Source of the DNA: Alphaproteobacteria bacterium
GTDB lineage: Bacteria; Pseudomonadota; Alphaproteobacteria; Micropepsales; Micropepsaceae
Assembly: GCA_017983635.1 (NCBI GenBank)
Contig: JAGOBA010000014.1
Location: 41,983 to 105,982, forward strand
DNA: 64,000 bases
Reading direction: 5' to 3'
The notes under the pieces were generated by a model, which saw only the letters and a program-made list of their open reading frames with translations, was not told the origin of the DNA and did no database searches. Of the stretch, positions 1 through 13,187 are shown piece after piece (position 1 is the stretch's first letter; each line of letters starts with the position of its first letter). The position numbers and the translations under genes are program-made.

Positions 1-732
1 CCACACATGTAGATCATGAACGCCGGCGACGCCACTGACCTGGCCTACCGCCCGACGAAGGTCGGACAGGTTTAGGGTCGCAGGCACGCCTTCGAGAAGG
101 ATGTTCGTAGCATCCTTCAGCAACGTCCAGGTTCGCGGTAGCACCCAAAGGCCGATGGCGATCGCCACGACCGGATCGACCCAAGTTTGCCCGGTCAACG
201 AAATCACTATGGCGCCAACGATGACGCCGAGCGAACCCAGCATATCCGCCCACACTTCGAGGTAGGCGCCCTTGACGTTGAGGCTCTTCTCGCTCCCCGG
301 CGAAAGCAAGCGCATAGCCAAGAGATTGATGCCAAGCCCTAGCGTCGCGACCAGCAGCATGCCCAGCGACTGAACGGGCTCCGGCTCAAGCAGGCGCCGC
401 GCGCCTTCGACAGCGATGTAGATCGCGACGCCGAACAGGAGAACCGAGTTGAAGGCGGCCGCAAGCACCTCGAAGCGGCGATAGCCAAATGTCCGCCGAC
501 TGTCGCTGGCGCGGCTGCCGATGCGAACCGCGGCCACGGCAATCGCAAGAGCTGCCGAGTCGGTGAACATGTGGGCCGCATCGGATAGCAGTGCCAGACT
601 GTTGAACACGAGTCCGGCAACAACTTCGGCGACGAGGAACGCCGACGTTAGCGCCAGCGCCAGGAGCAACCGGCGCTCACTTCCCTGCCCGGCACCATGG
701 GCGTGTCCATGATGATCGTGACCGCTCGCCAT
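1..732 (-). CDS. czcD: CzcD-type cation diffusion facilitator (3' end outside window)
   Basis: Inner-membrane exporter of divalent metal ions (Zn, Co or Cd in the family), normally driven by proton exchange. The visible 244 residues begin with a His-rich stretch (residues 5-12), as in CzcD/ZitB proteins. The second membrane helix carries SDAAHMFTD, with the metal-ligating His54 and Asp58 pattern, and the fifth helix carries EVWADMLGS, the CzcD version of the second metal half-site. The cytoplasmic C-terminal domain begins but is cut by the window edge. The ATG at 732 is chosen because it gives the usual short His-rich N-terminus. It lies 11 bp downstream of the small secreted protein gene at 744-1094 and reads in the same direction as czcCBA, so it belongs to the same resistance block. 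Confidence 0.9.
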   Translation of the reverse strand, partial: MASGHDHHGHAHGAGQGSERRLLLALALTSAFLVAEVVAGLVFNSLALLSDAAHMFTDSAALAIAVAAVRIGSRASDSRRTFGYRRFEVLAAAFNSVLLFGVAIYIAVEGARRLLEPEPVQSLGMLLVATLGLGINLLAMRLLSPGSEKSLNVKGAYLEVWADMLGSLGVIVGAIVISLTGQTWVDPVVAIAIGLWVLPRTWTLLKDATNILLEGVPATLNLSDLRRAVGQVSGVAGVHDLHVW

Positions 733-743
733 GCTGCCGTCGC

Positions 744-1094
744 CTATGGTTGACCAGCGAGCTTCTCACACAATCGTTGCAAGCGAAGCATATGAGGGCG
801 GTCATGACTGCGAGCGCCCCAAGCGGCTTCCTTCCTGCAGCGGCGTAGAAACTGCTCTCGGTCGCCCGCTTTGATGCTTTGGGAATTTTGGCAATGATCG
901 GTCATGCGCTGCCTATGGGCATCAATGGCATGCTTTTGCGTGCTGAGATGGCGGACATGACCTTGGGTCGCTTCTGCCTTGCAGGCTTGCACAAGTTGCT
1001 CGGGGCTTTGAAACGCCGCGGCGCTCGCGCGTGCCGCGGAAGGAGCCGCTACCGCTGAGATCAGCACGATTGGAAGTAGAAAGATCGCTTTCAT
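744..1094 (-). CDS. Small secreted Cys/His-containing protein, unknown
   Basis: A 116-residue protein with a clear signal peptide (hydrophobic residues 4-22, cleavage plausible after ARA or ASA). The mature part has four cysteines and many histidines in loosely repeated segments (a cysteine followed by basic residues, then HVRHL, HAIDAHR and RSHDRPH). I do not recognise the family. Its place between czcA and czcD, on the same strand, suggests a periplasmic metal binder or accessory protein, but that rests on context and residue composition only. Confidence 0.6.
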   Translation of the reverse strand: MKAIFLLPIVLISAVAAPSAARASAAAFQSPEQLVQACKAEATQGHVRHLSTQKHAIDAHRQRMTDHCQNSQSIKAGDREQFLRRCRKEAAWGARSHDRPHMLRLQRLCEKLAGQP

Positions 1095-1193
1095 AGTCCA
1101 TAACCTCTCTTTGTCGTGGAAGGGCGGGCTGGCTGCTCGCCGCTTCTCTTGTTTAGTGGCCGGGTATAGATCGCATCCGATTCGAAAGTGTGG

Positions 1194-5603
<4,410 letters not shown>

Positions 5604-5607
<4 letters not shown>

Positions 5608-6875
5608 GGCGTTGGCCCTTCGTTGGTCGTTATGTCCCGGCTCGCCAGGCGGTCGAGTGCCGCGAGCGCAAATTGTAGATCGCGCAAGATTTCTACCTCG
5701 CGCGCGCGAATCTCGTTGAGGGTTCGCTGCGACTCCGAGAGTTCGAGATAGCTGAATGCGCCGAGGTCGTATCCGCGCCGCGCCGCGCGGAGCGCTTCTT
5801 CGGCGCGCGGCAACAGGTCCGCGCGGATGGCGAGCGCTTCGGCTCGCGCATTCGTGACCTCGCCCTGAAGCGAAAGCGCCTCGCGCTCTACCGCGCGCCG
5901 CGCCTCGACGACGTCAAGTTCCGCCGCGCGCCGTTCCGCGGCTGCTTGTTCGATATTGCCCTGGTTGCCGTCGAAGACCGCAAGCGGCACCGAGAGCGAG
6001 ACAACCCCCGCGAGGTCGCCGCCGTTCTCGAAGCGCCGCACGCCGAGTCCAATGGAAAAGTCTGAGCGCGCGTTCGCGTTTTCGAGTTCGACCTTGGCTG
6101 CCGCCCGCCGCGCTGCCGCCTCTTTGACCTTAAGGTCGGGCGAGGTGTCACTTGGCGCGGGCGCGTCGGTCTCCGGCACGGCGAGTAGCGCCGTTTCGTC
6201 CACACTGAACGTAGCCGTGGGGTCGCCCCACATCGATGCGAGTTTCCGCTTCGCGGTTTCGAGCGCGAGGACTGCTCGGTCATGCGCGCCCTTCGCTTCA
6301 GCCGAGAGGATTTCCGCGCGCAGCTTCACGGTCAGCGGATCGCGTGCCGAGCGTACGCGCCGAGCCGCCATCGCCTCGATCTGACGGGCCGAGTCCAGGC
6401 CCGCTTTCCTAACCTTGACCAAAGCCGCCGCCGCGCAGACATCGTAGAACGCCCGCCGTGCGTCGGCGGCGGCGTCTAGACGCGCGGCGTCTCGCTCGAT
6501 CGCGGCAATATCGCGCTCGGACTGCGCAACCGCCACCCTGCCGTCACGCTTGCCGGCGCGTTCGATGCGTTGCGATATGCCAAGCGTAAGTTCGCTGTCG
6601 TTCAACTTCTTGAACGGACCAGACCCGGCGAAGTTTTCAAGCTCGGCGCTGATTTCAGGATTCGGCAGCGCGCCGCTTTGCCGGATGCCGGCTTCGGCGC
6701 CGCCGATACGCTCTTCATGCGCCTTGACTGCGGCTGACGCGCCGAGCGCCCGCGCAATCGCCTCCTTCAGCGTGACCGGCGAGGCTCCGGCGCCCGACGC
6801 AGCGTCGCCGGCGAGCGCGACCGGCGCACACCACGAAACGGCACAGACGAGTGCCGCATACATCCAACGAGACAT
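5604..6875 (-). CDS. czcC: CzcC-like outer-membrane efflux protein (TolC family)
   Basis: Outer-membrane channel of the tripartite pump. The 423 residues have a signal peptide (about 1-22) and two long helical repeats typical of outer-membrane efflux proteins. The C-terminal repeat contains RRGYDLGAFSYLELSESQRTLNEIR, the family's conserved end of the helical barrel. It is the first gene of the czcCBA operon and overlaps czcB by 4 bp. It is also the only outer-membrane factor visible for both the Czc and Cus pumps in this window, so it may serve both; that is inference. Confidence 0.9.
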
Positions 6876-6914
6876 GATTTCGTACTACCGCTAAAGCCTA
6901 CCATCGAAGCCAAA

Positions 6915-6932
6915 TGCACGCATGTGCGTGCA
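6915..6932. promoter_or_regulatory. 18-bp palindrome upstream of czcC
   Basis: TGCACGCA and TGCGTGCA form perfect 8-bp arms separated by two bases. The site lies 40 bp before the czcC start, in the 66-bp gap after the small protein gene. It could be an operator for a dimeric regulator or a short hairpin in the transcript. No regulator is identified from the sequence. Confidence 0.45.
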
Positions 6933-6941
6933 ACGCCAGGG

Positions 6942-7304
6942 TTAGGCTAACGGCGGTGGAACGGGCGGCAGCACCGTACGGCCGCTTGAGTCTTCACACG
7001 TGAAGGCGACGCGGATGTCTGCGGCCATGAGGTACGGCCTCTCAAATGCGAATGCGGGGAAGACCGAATGCCCGGCGCATCCACCTAACGTGTGATTGTG
7101 AGTCGAGTCGGAGCACGGCACATGCTGGCAGTGCCCGCCTGAGGCAACTGCCGATAGATCAGAAACATCTTGGGCGTCGCCAGCCGCGACAGTCACGTCG
7201 ATGCCATCCGCGCATGCCGCCTCAGCGGGCGCAGCCGCAAAGAACAGCGCCAACAGCAACGCGGCAATGGTAAGGAGGCTGCGCATCAAACCCAGGGACA
7301 GCAT
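6942..7304 (-). CDS. Small secreted Cys/His-rich protein of the metal block
   Basis: A 120-residue protein with a strong signal peptide (hydrophobic residues 8-28, cleavage after AEA). The mature part contains cysteines mixed with histidines (GGHCQHVPCSDSTHNH, then CAGH) and ends in a proline-rich tail (LPPVPPP). This layout is common in unnamed small proteins next to Czc/Cus pumps, and metal binding or sensing in the periplasm is the likely role. It sits between cusA and czcC on the same strand and is preceded by a triple direct repeat (7348-7375) that may control it. A second in-frame Met six codons in is a possible start. A degenerate relative lies at about 18600-18780. Confidence 0.65.
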   Translation of the reverse strand: MLSLGLMRSLLTIAALLLALFFAAAPAEAACADGIDVTVAAGDAQDVSDLSAVASGGHCQHVPCSDSTHNHTLGGCAGHSVFPAFAFERPYLMAADIRVAFTCEDSSGRTVLPPVPPPLA

Positions 7305-7339
7305 ATTTAGGCATTACTCACGTATGAACGATACTTGGA

Positions 7340-7375
7340 CGTCAAGGGTTAAAATGGTCTTAAAATCGTCTTAAG
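7340..7375 (-). promoter_or_regulatory. Triple YTTAAK direct repeat with adjacent TTGACG
   Basis: On the minus strand three half-sites, CTTAAG (7370-7375), TTTAAG (7359-7364) and TTTAAC (7348-7353), are spaced exactly 11 bp apart and followed by TTGACG (7340-7345), a good -35 match. Half-sites of the form YTTAAK with 5-bp gaps are the known PmrA-type box bound by OmpR/PhoB-family response regulators. The -10 element is not obvious. The site points at the secreted protein gene starting at 7304 and possibly at czcCBA beyond it. Confidence 0.6.
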
Positions 7376-7520
7376 CGCAGGCTTCGCGCGGGTAGTGCTG
7401 CAAAAATCACTTGAATGTGCTGGCGGAAGTCGCGCCGCGCACGGCGCGCACTGGTTGTGGCGGGCGCCGCCGCACATCTCCGCGAACCTTCTTTTGCGAC
7501 ACGCCCGTCTGAATTTCAGC

Positions 7521-10500
7521 CTAGGCCTCACGAGCTTGAACCTCCTTAGCGGCACCTCGAACCGCGGCCGATCCCTTCACGAGCGAGTAGATCGCCGGGA
7601 TAACCACCAATGTGAGTACTGTCGATGACACCATGCCGCCGATCATAGGCACAGCGATGCGCTGCATGATTTCGGAGCCGGCACCGGTGGACCACAGGAT
7701 CGGCAGCAATCCTGCCATGATTGCAACCACGGTCATAAGCTTAGGCCTCACGCGTTCCACGGCGCCTTCCATGACCGCAGCATCGACGTCGGCGAGCGTT
7801 AGTGGGCGGCGTTCCGTGAGGGCATGCTCTTGATGGGCGTGTAGCGCGTGGTCCAGATAGATCAGCATCACGACGCCAGTTTCGGCGGCGACGCCCGCGA
7901 GCGCAATGAAGCCGACGGCGACGGCGACGCTGAAATTGAAGCTCAGCGCGTACATCAGCCACAATCCACCGACAAGAGCGAACGGCACCGACGCCATGAC
8001 GATCAGCGTCTCAGTGAGTCTGCCGAAATTCAGATAGAGCAGCAAAAAGATGATGAGCAATGTGACCGGCACCACGAACATCAGCTTTGCTTCGGCGCGC
8101 TCCAGATACTCGAACTGGCCGCTCCAAATCGGATAGACGCCGGGTGGGAACTCCACGTCGCGAGCGACGGCCGCTCGCGCATCGGCGACGTAGCCGCCGA
8201 GGTCGCGGTCCCGCACGTCAACAAACACGTAAGCTGCCAGCTGCGCATCCTCAGTACGGATCGTCGAAGGACCCTGCTCCAGCTTAATGGTCGCGACTTG
8301 ACCGAGCGGCACCCCGCCGCCTGCGGCCATCGGCACGATCACCTGACGCGCGATCGTCTGCGGGTCCGAGCGCATGTCGCGCGGATAGCGGATGCTGACG
8401 CCGTAGCGTTCGCGACCCTCGACCGTGGTCGTCACCGTCTCGCCGCCAAGCGCCATCGCAATCGTGTCTTGTACCTGATCGACGCTCAGGCCGTAGCGCG
8501 CGAGCTCGCGACGGTCAGGCTCGATCGTCAGGTAATAGCCGCCGCCGATGCGCTCCGAAAACGCGCTTGCCGTGCCCGGCACCGTGCGCAGAACGCGCTC
8601 GATGTTGCGGGCCGCCGTCTCAATTTCGCCGAGCGACCGCCCGATCACTTTCACACCAACGGGCGTACGAATGCCGGTCGAAAGCATGTCGATGCGCGCC
8701 TTTATCGGCATCGTCCACGCGTTCGACATGCCGGGGAATTGAAGCCTCGCGTCCATTTCGGCGATCAACTTGTCCGTCGTCATGCATGGGCGCCACTCGC
8801 TTTCCGGCTTCAGGTTGACGACGGTTTCGAACATTTCGAGCGGCGCCGGATCGGTTGCGGTCTGCGCGCGGCCCGCCTTGCCGAAAACGGAGGCGACCTC
8901 AGGAAACGACTTGATGATTTTGTTCTGCGTTTGCAAGAGTTCGGCCGCTTTCGTCACCGAGAGACCGGGCAAGGTCGTCGGCATATAGAGCAGCGTGCCT
9001 TCGTTCAGTGTCGGCATGAACTCGGACCCCGTGCGCATCAGCGGCCAAACGGACACGGCGAGCGCCGCGAGCGCAATGCCGACAGTTGCAACCGGCGCTC
9101 TTAAGACCGCGCTGATAACCGGCCGATAGAGCGCGATCAAAACGCGGTTGATGGGGTTTTCACCCTCGCTGCGAATTCTCCCCTTGATGAAGAGCACCAT
9201 CAGCGCGGGCACGAGCGTCACAGACAACAGTGCGGCCGCGGCCATCGCGAACGTCTTCGTGAAGGCGAGCGGGTGGAACAACCGGCCTTCCTGCGCCTCA
9301 AGCGCAAAGATCGGCAGGAACGAGACGGTGATGATCAACAGACTAAAGAACAGCGACGGACCGACCTCGACGGCGGCGTCGACGATCGCTTGGCCGCGCG
9401 TTTCACCGGGCTTCAGGCGCTCGATATGTTTGTGCGCGTTCTCGATCATCACGATCGCCGCGTCGACCATCGCGCCGATTGCGATCGCGATGCCGCCGAG
9501 GCTCATGATGTTGGAACTGAGGCCGAGGGCCTTCATGCCGGCGAACGCGAGCAACACGCCGACCGGCAGCATGATGATGGCGACAAGCGCGCTGCGCACG
9601 TGCAGCAAGAACACGATGCAGACCAGCGCGACGATGATGCTCTCTTCAGTCAGGGTACGCTCAAGCGTCGCAATCGCTCGCGCGATTAGGTCCGAGCGGT
9701 CATAGACGGGCACGATGCGCGTACCGGCGGGAAGGCTGGGCAGCAGGGCGTTCAGCGATTGCTTCGCCGCGTTGATGACATCGACCGTGTTGGCGCCTTG
9801 ACGCTGGGCCACAATGCCCGCGGCAACCTCGCCCTCGCCGTTCAACTCAGCGACGCCGCGCCGCTCATCGGGGCCGATCTCGACCCGCGCCACGTCTCTT
9901 ATCGTCGTTGGCACACCGCCCGTCGATTTTAGGGAGATGCCTTCGATGTCTGCGGCGCTCTTGAGATACCCACGGCCGCGCACGGCGTGTTCGGTTTCGC
10001 TGAGTTCGACTACGCGCCCGCCGACATCGCGGTTCGACCCAGCAATTGCCTTGCGCACGTCGTCGAGTGTCAGACCCAGCGCGAGCAGACGCTTTGGATC
10101 GACGACGACGTTGTATTGTTTGACGAGGCCGCCGACGCTGGACACCTCGGCGACGCCTGCTGCTTTGGCGGCGGCGAAACGGGCGTACCAATCCTGCAAC
10201 GTGCGCGTCTCGGCGAGATTCAAACTCGGGTGTTCGATTGCGTATTGATAGACCCAGCCGACACCGGTCGCATCCGGCCCCAACGCGGGCGTGACGCCCG
10301 CAGGCAAACGGCGGGCGGCCGCGTTCAGATACTCAAGCACACGGCTGCGCGCCCAATAGAGATCAGTGCCGTCCTCGAAGATCACGTACACGAAGCTGAC
10401 CCCGAAATATGAGAAGCCGCGCACTGCGCGCGACCGCGGCACGCTTAACATGGCGGTCGTCAGCGGATAGGTGACCTGATCCTCGATCACCTGCGGGGCT

Positions 10501-10667
10501 TGGCCTGGATACTCGGTGTAGACGATGACTTGCGTATCGGAGAGGTCCGGGATTGCATCGACCGGCGTCGTCACGAACGCATAGACGCCCGCGAAGGTGG
10601 CGAGCGCTGTCGCGACGAGCACCAGCACAGTGTTTCCCGCCGACCAACGGATGATGGCGGCGATCAT
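7521..10667 (-). CDS. cusA: CusA-like copper/silver efflux RND transporter
   Basis: Inner-membrane HME-RND pump that exports Cu(I)/Ag(I). The 1048-residue length is normal. The proton-relay helix carries GAMVDAAIVMIEN. The three methionines that bind copper in CusA have clear counterparts: LLYMPTTLPG, PAPLEMFETVV and KARIDMLSTGI. Its start overlaps the stop of cusB by 4 bp (ATGA), so translation is coupled. No CusC-type channel gene is adjacent; the nearest is czcC at 5604-6875. Confidence 0.93.
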   Translation of the reverse strand: MIAAIIRWSAGNTVLVLVATALATFAGVYAFVTTPVDAIPDLSDTQVIVYTEYPGQAPQVIEDQVTYPLTTAMLSVPRSRAVRGFSYFGVSFVYVIFEDGTDLYWARSRVLEYLNAAARRLPAGVTPALGPDATGVGWVYQYAIEHPSLNLAETRTLQDWYARFAAAKAAGVAEVSSVGGLVKQYNVVVDPKRLLALGLTLDDVRKAIAGSNRDVGGRVVELSETEHAVRGRGYLKSAADIEGISLKSTGGVPTTIRDVARVEIGPDERRGVAELNGEGEVAAGIVAQRQGANTVDVINAAKQSLNALLPSLPAGTRIVPVYDRSDLIARAIATLERTLTEESIIVALVCIVFLLHVRSALVAIIMLPVGVLLAFAGMKALGLSSNIMSLGGIAIAIGAMVDAAIVMIENAHKHIERLKPGETRGQAIVDAAVEVGPSLFFSLLIITVSFLPIFALEAQEGRLFHPLAFTKTFAMAAAALLSVTLVPALMVLFIKGRIRSEGENPINRVLIALYRPVISAVLRAPVATVGIALAALAVSVWPLMRTGSEFMPTLNEGTLLYMPTTLPGLSVTKAAELLQTQNKIIKSFPEVASVFGKAGRAQTATDPAPLEMFETVVNLKPESEWRPCMTTDKLIAEMDARLQFPGMSNAWTMPIKARIDMLSTGIRTPVGVKVIGRSLGEIETAARNIERVLRTVPGTASAFSERIGGGYYLTIEPDRRELARYGLSVDQVQDTIAMALGGETVTTTVEGRERYGVSIRYPRDMRSDPQTIARQVIVPMAAGGGVPLGQVATIKLEQGPSTIRTEDAQLAAYVFVDVRDRDLGGYVADARAAVARDVEFPPGVYPIWSGQFEYLERAEAKLMFVVPVTLLIIFLLLYLNFGRLTETLIVMASVPFALVGGLWLMYALSFNFSVAVAVGFIALAGVAAETGVVMLIYLDHALHAHQEHALTERRPLTLADVDAAVMEGAVERVRPKLMTVVAIMAGLLPILWSTGAGSEIMQRIAVPMIGGMVSSTVLTLVVIPAIYSLVKGSAAVRGAAKEVQAREA

Positions 10668-12064
10668 TGTGTTTTTTCCTTGGCCGGCGGGGCGCCGGCT
10701 GTGAAGCTCAGCAGAGCCGCCCGCAGATTGCTCTCTGCGTCGATCAGGAAGGTTGCCGAGGTGGCAACCTCTTCCGTGCCTTTGAGGCCTGACATAACGG
10801 CAACCATGCCGTTCGCCCGCCGGCCGATCGTCACGGCACGCGGCTCGAACCGCCCCTCGCCACGAGCAACGAGGACGACTTGACGCGATCCGGAGTCGAT
10901 AAGGGCGCTGTCCGGCACCGCCATAACCGGTGCGCTTGCTGGACTCGCAACTTCGACTGCAGCGAACATGCCGGGAAGCAACCTTCCCTCGGTGTTCGCC
11001 AGTTCGATGCGCACTCTCGCAGTCCTCGTCGTCATCGAGACTTCCGGATAGACAAACGTCACCTTGCCCTCAAACATCTCGCCCGGAAACGCGCTAAAGG
11101 TGACGAGCGTCGTTGCGCCGGGCTTCGCGATCGCGAGGGCGTTTTCCGGCGCCTCGGCTATTACCCATACGTTTGACAAATCGGCGAGACGGTAAAGCGT
11201 CATTCCCGGTTCGGCCTGCATCCCGGCGATGATCGGCTTCTCGATTACAGTACCGTTTTGCGGCGCAGGCCAAACAACTTGGCCCTTGGGCTCTCCGGTT
11301 CGGATCAAGCGTTCGATCTCGCGTCTCGGAATTTCGTAGTTTTCAAGGCGCGCTCGCGCCGATGTCGCCGAGCGTTCGTTGGTGCGGGCGTAAACGCCAC
11401 CCATATCCTGCGAAGCGTCGCGCGCCTTCAAGGCGAGCGCGAGCGTGGTTTCCTGCTGCAGAAGGAACGGACTGTTGATCTCGAACAACGGCTGACCGGC
11501 GCGCACCTTCTCACCGGTCGCCGCGACATGAAGCTTCACGATGTTCGCCTGGAATTTCAACGCGACGACGCCAAGCTTGCGCTCGTCGACCGTGACAGTG
11601 CCCGACAAAAGGACTGTGTTGTTCATCGCCTGGCGCACGACCTTCGCCGTGCGCACGCCCAAGCGCTGCACGCGGTCGAGGCTGATCTTCACCGTACCAG
11701 GCTCTTCCGGGCCTTCGTCGGTATAGACGGGGATATAGTCCATCCCCATCGAGTCTTTCTTCGGCACCGGCGAGGTGTCGGCAAGACCCATGGGGTTGCG
11801 GTAATAGATTACCTTGCGGCTCTCGACCGATCTGACCTCGCCTGGCGCGCGGACGGCGACGTAGTCGCGGCCCTGTGCGTCCTTCTTCGGCATCGGCGAG
11901 TAGTCGGCTGCGCCGGACGGATCCTGGTAATAGAGAATGCGTCCGGTATTTGATGAAGCCGCCGTCGCGGCGGGCATGTCGTGTGATGGCCACAGCCACC
12001 ACGTCATGCCGCCGGCCACGGCCAGCGCGAACGCGGCCGCGGCCCAAATGAGATGGTTGCGCAT
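10664..12064 (-). CDS. cusB: CusB-like adaptor with two heavy-metal-binding domains
   Basis: Periplasmic adaptor of the copper/silver pump, 466 residues. The open frame extends further upstream, but that part overlaps the YtkA-like gene; the ATG at 12064, two bases after that gene's stop, gives a proper membrane anchor (residues 5-22). Two tandem copies of the short heavy-metal-binding motif follow: YYQDPSGAADYSPMPKKD and YYRNPMGLADTSPVPKKD, each followed by a DY ending. The rest is the usual adaptor fold (hairpin, lipoyl and beta-barrel segments). The stop overlaps cusA by 4 bp. Doubling of the motif is less usual than a single copy and could raise metal capture. Confidence 0.9.
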   Translation of the reverse strand: MRNHLIWAAAAFALAVAGGMTWWLWPSHDMPAATAASSNTGRILYYQDPSGAADYSPMPKKDAQGRDYVAVRAPGEVRSVESRKVIYYRNPMGLADTSPVPKKDSMGMDYIPVYTDEGPEEPGTVKISLDRVQRLGVRTAKVVRQAMNNTVLLSGTVTVDERKLGVVALKFQANIVKLHVAATGEKVRAGQPLFEINSPFLLQQETTLALALKARDASQDMGGVYARTNERSATSARARLENYEIPRREIERLIRTGEPKGQVVWPAPQNGTVIEKPIIAGMQAEPGMTLYRLADLSNVWVIAEAPENALAIAKPGATTLVTFSAFPGEMFEGKVTFVYPEVSMTTRTARVRIELANTEGRLLPGMFAAVEVASPASAPVMAVPDSALIDSGSRQVVLVARGEGRFEPRAVTIGRRANGMVAVMSGLKGTEEVATSATFLIDAESNLRAALLSFTAGAPPAKEKTQ

Positions 12065-12066
12065 GG

Positions 12067-12465
12067 TCAGTGCACCGTCACGACGACTGTGCCGGTGATC
12101 GTCTCGGCGATGCCTTGGACCTTGGCGTTCAAGGTCAGCGCCCAACGCCCTCCCATGGTCGGCGCGACTTTGAAGCGATAGACGCCGGGTTCCGGCGAGC
12201 CCTGCGATTCGACCGGCGCCGCCATCCCGCCCATACCGTCGGGGCTCATGTCGAAGCGCGTGTCGAAGATGACGGCATTCGTGACCGGCTTGCCAGTTGG
12301 CGCTTGGATGAGCCGCACATCGATTACGGCATCTCCGTCCATCGCCACCTCTTGGGTGATGGCGGAAAAAGTGTAGGATGACTCTGCTTGGCCGCAGGCC
12401 GAAAGCATGACAATCGCCGCCAACGCGAGAAAGGCCGCGCGCGCGAGTACTTGAAGCGAGTTCAT
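12067..12465 (-). CDS. YtkA-like lipoprotein
   Basis: A 132-residue protein with a lipobox (MLSACG, Cys near residue 24) and a single beta-sandwich domain resembling YtkA/FixH-type periplasmic domains: AMDGDAVIDVRLI, FDTRFDMSPDGMGGM, and GVYRFKVAPTMGGRWALTL. The methionine-rich FDMSPDGMGGMAAP segment fits copper binding. It ends two bases before cusB and is on the same strand, so it is probably a periplasmic copper partner of the CusBA pump. The domain assignment is by pattern and not checked by search. Confidence 0.75.
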   Translation of the reverse strand: MNSLQVLARAAFLALAAIVMLSACGQAESSYTFSAITQEVAMDGDAVIDVRLIQAPTGKPVTNAVIFDTRFDMSPDGMGGMAAPVESQGSPEPGVYRFKVAPTMGGRWALTLNAKVQGIAETITGTVVVTVH

Positions 12466-12535
12466 GTGAAGCTATCCCTTGCGAGAATGTCAAAAGCCTT
12501 CGCGCACCGTTGGGCCGCGCAAAGATGTGATCAGT

Positions 12536-12886
12536 TCAAGCAAGGATGTATTTGGGTGGCGGCTTGTCAGGCTCGCGGCCCCGGCCCTTCAAATCAGTCC
12601 GCGCAACGGGCTGGACGCGGATCGCGCGCGCGACGGGTCGCGCCACTGCGGCAGTGGGAAGCAACGAAGCGGCAAGCCCCGCACAGGCGACAGCGCAGGA
12701 GGGGGACATCCCGTTCTTGTCACAGCCGTTGCACGGCATATCGCATGGCGCGCCTTCATGCGCCGTCATCTTCTCTGGACGCGCTGGCGCATCCGAGAAC
12801 GCCGGCGTAGGGCCGGCCACAAGCGTGACGCAAAGGAGCACGCTCACGAACCGTGTTGCAATTTTGCGCAGGAGTCGCATTGCCAT
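12536..12886 (-). CDS. Small secreted Cys-rich protein, first gene of the cus unit
   Basis: A 116-residue protein with a signal peptide (about 1-30). The mature part has a cysteine cluster (HEGAPCDMPCNGCDKNG, then SCAVACAG) and ends in a basic, proline-rich tail (REPDKPPPKYILA). The composition and position (70 bp before the YtkA-like gene, same strand) match the small unnamed proteins often placed at the head of copper operons. The exact function is unknown; periplasmic metal binding is inferred. Confidence 0.6.
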   Translation of the reverse strand: MAMRLLRKIATRFVSVLLCVTLVAGPTPAFSDAPARPEKMTAHEGAPCDMPCNGCDKNGMSPSCAVACAGLAASLLPTAAVARPVARAIRVQPVARTDLKGRGREPDKPPPKYILA

Positions 12887-13187
12887 CAGCTTAGGCTACA
12901 CCGGCCAGGTAGCGCCAACGTTAACTCGCAAGACCGTAAAAAGTCCCGGAAATGTGATCGATTTGTGGGTCAATCTGAGCCGCACGGCGTACGACGATGG
13001 CCGTGCAGGTGATTGCCCCCAAGCGAAGGCACCTTGCAGCTGTGGCAGTACTGATCAAAACACTGCTGCGCGTCATACTGCTGGCTATGCTCCCACGCAC
13101 GCGATGCCATGGTGGAGCACCTTCGCAAGCAGTGTGCAAGGCAGGCCACCGGTCGCATTCGCAACTTGGGTGAGTTAGAACTGCGGC
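12887..13187. other. Intergenic region between the cus unit and the AraC gene
   Basis: About 300 bp between two divergent genes, so it must hold both promoters. I could not pick out convincing -35/-10 pairs or a CueR- or CsoR-like operator. Short open frames exist on the minus strand but lack homology I recognise. Confidence 0.5.

Noticed and set aside
12067..12493. The long frame of cusB could suggest a 609-residue protein.
   Set aside because: The extra N-terminal part overlaps the YtkA-like lipoprotein gene in another frame and is arginine/histidine-rich shadow sequence.
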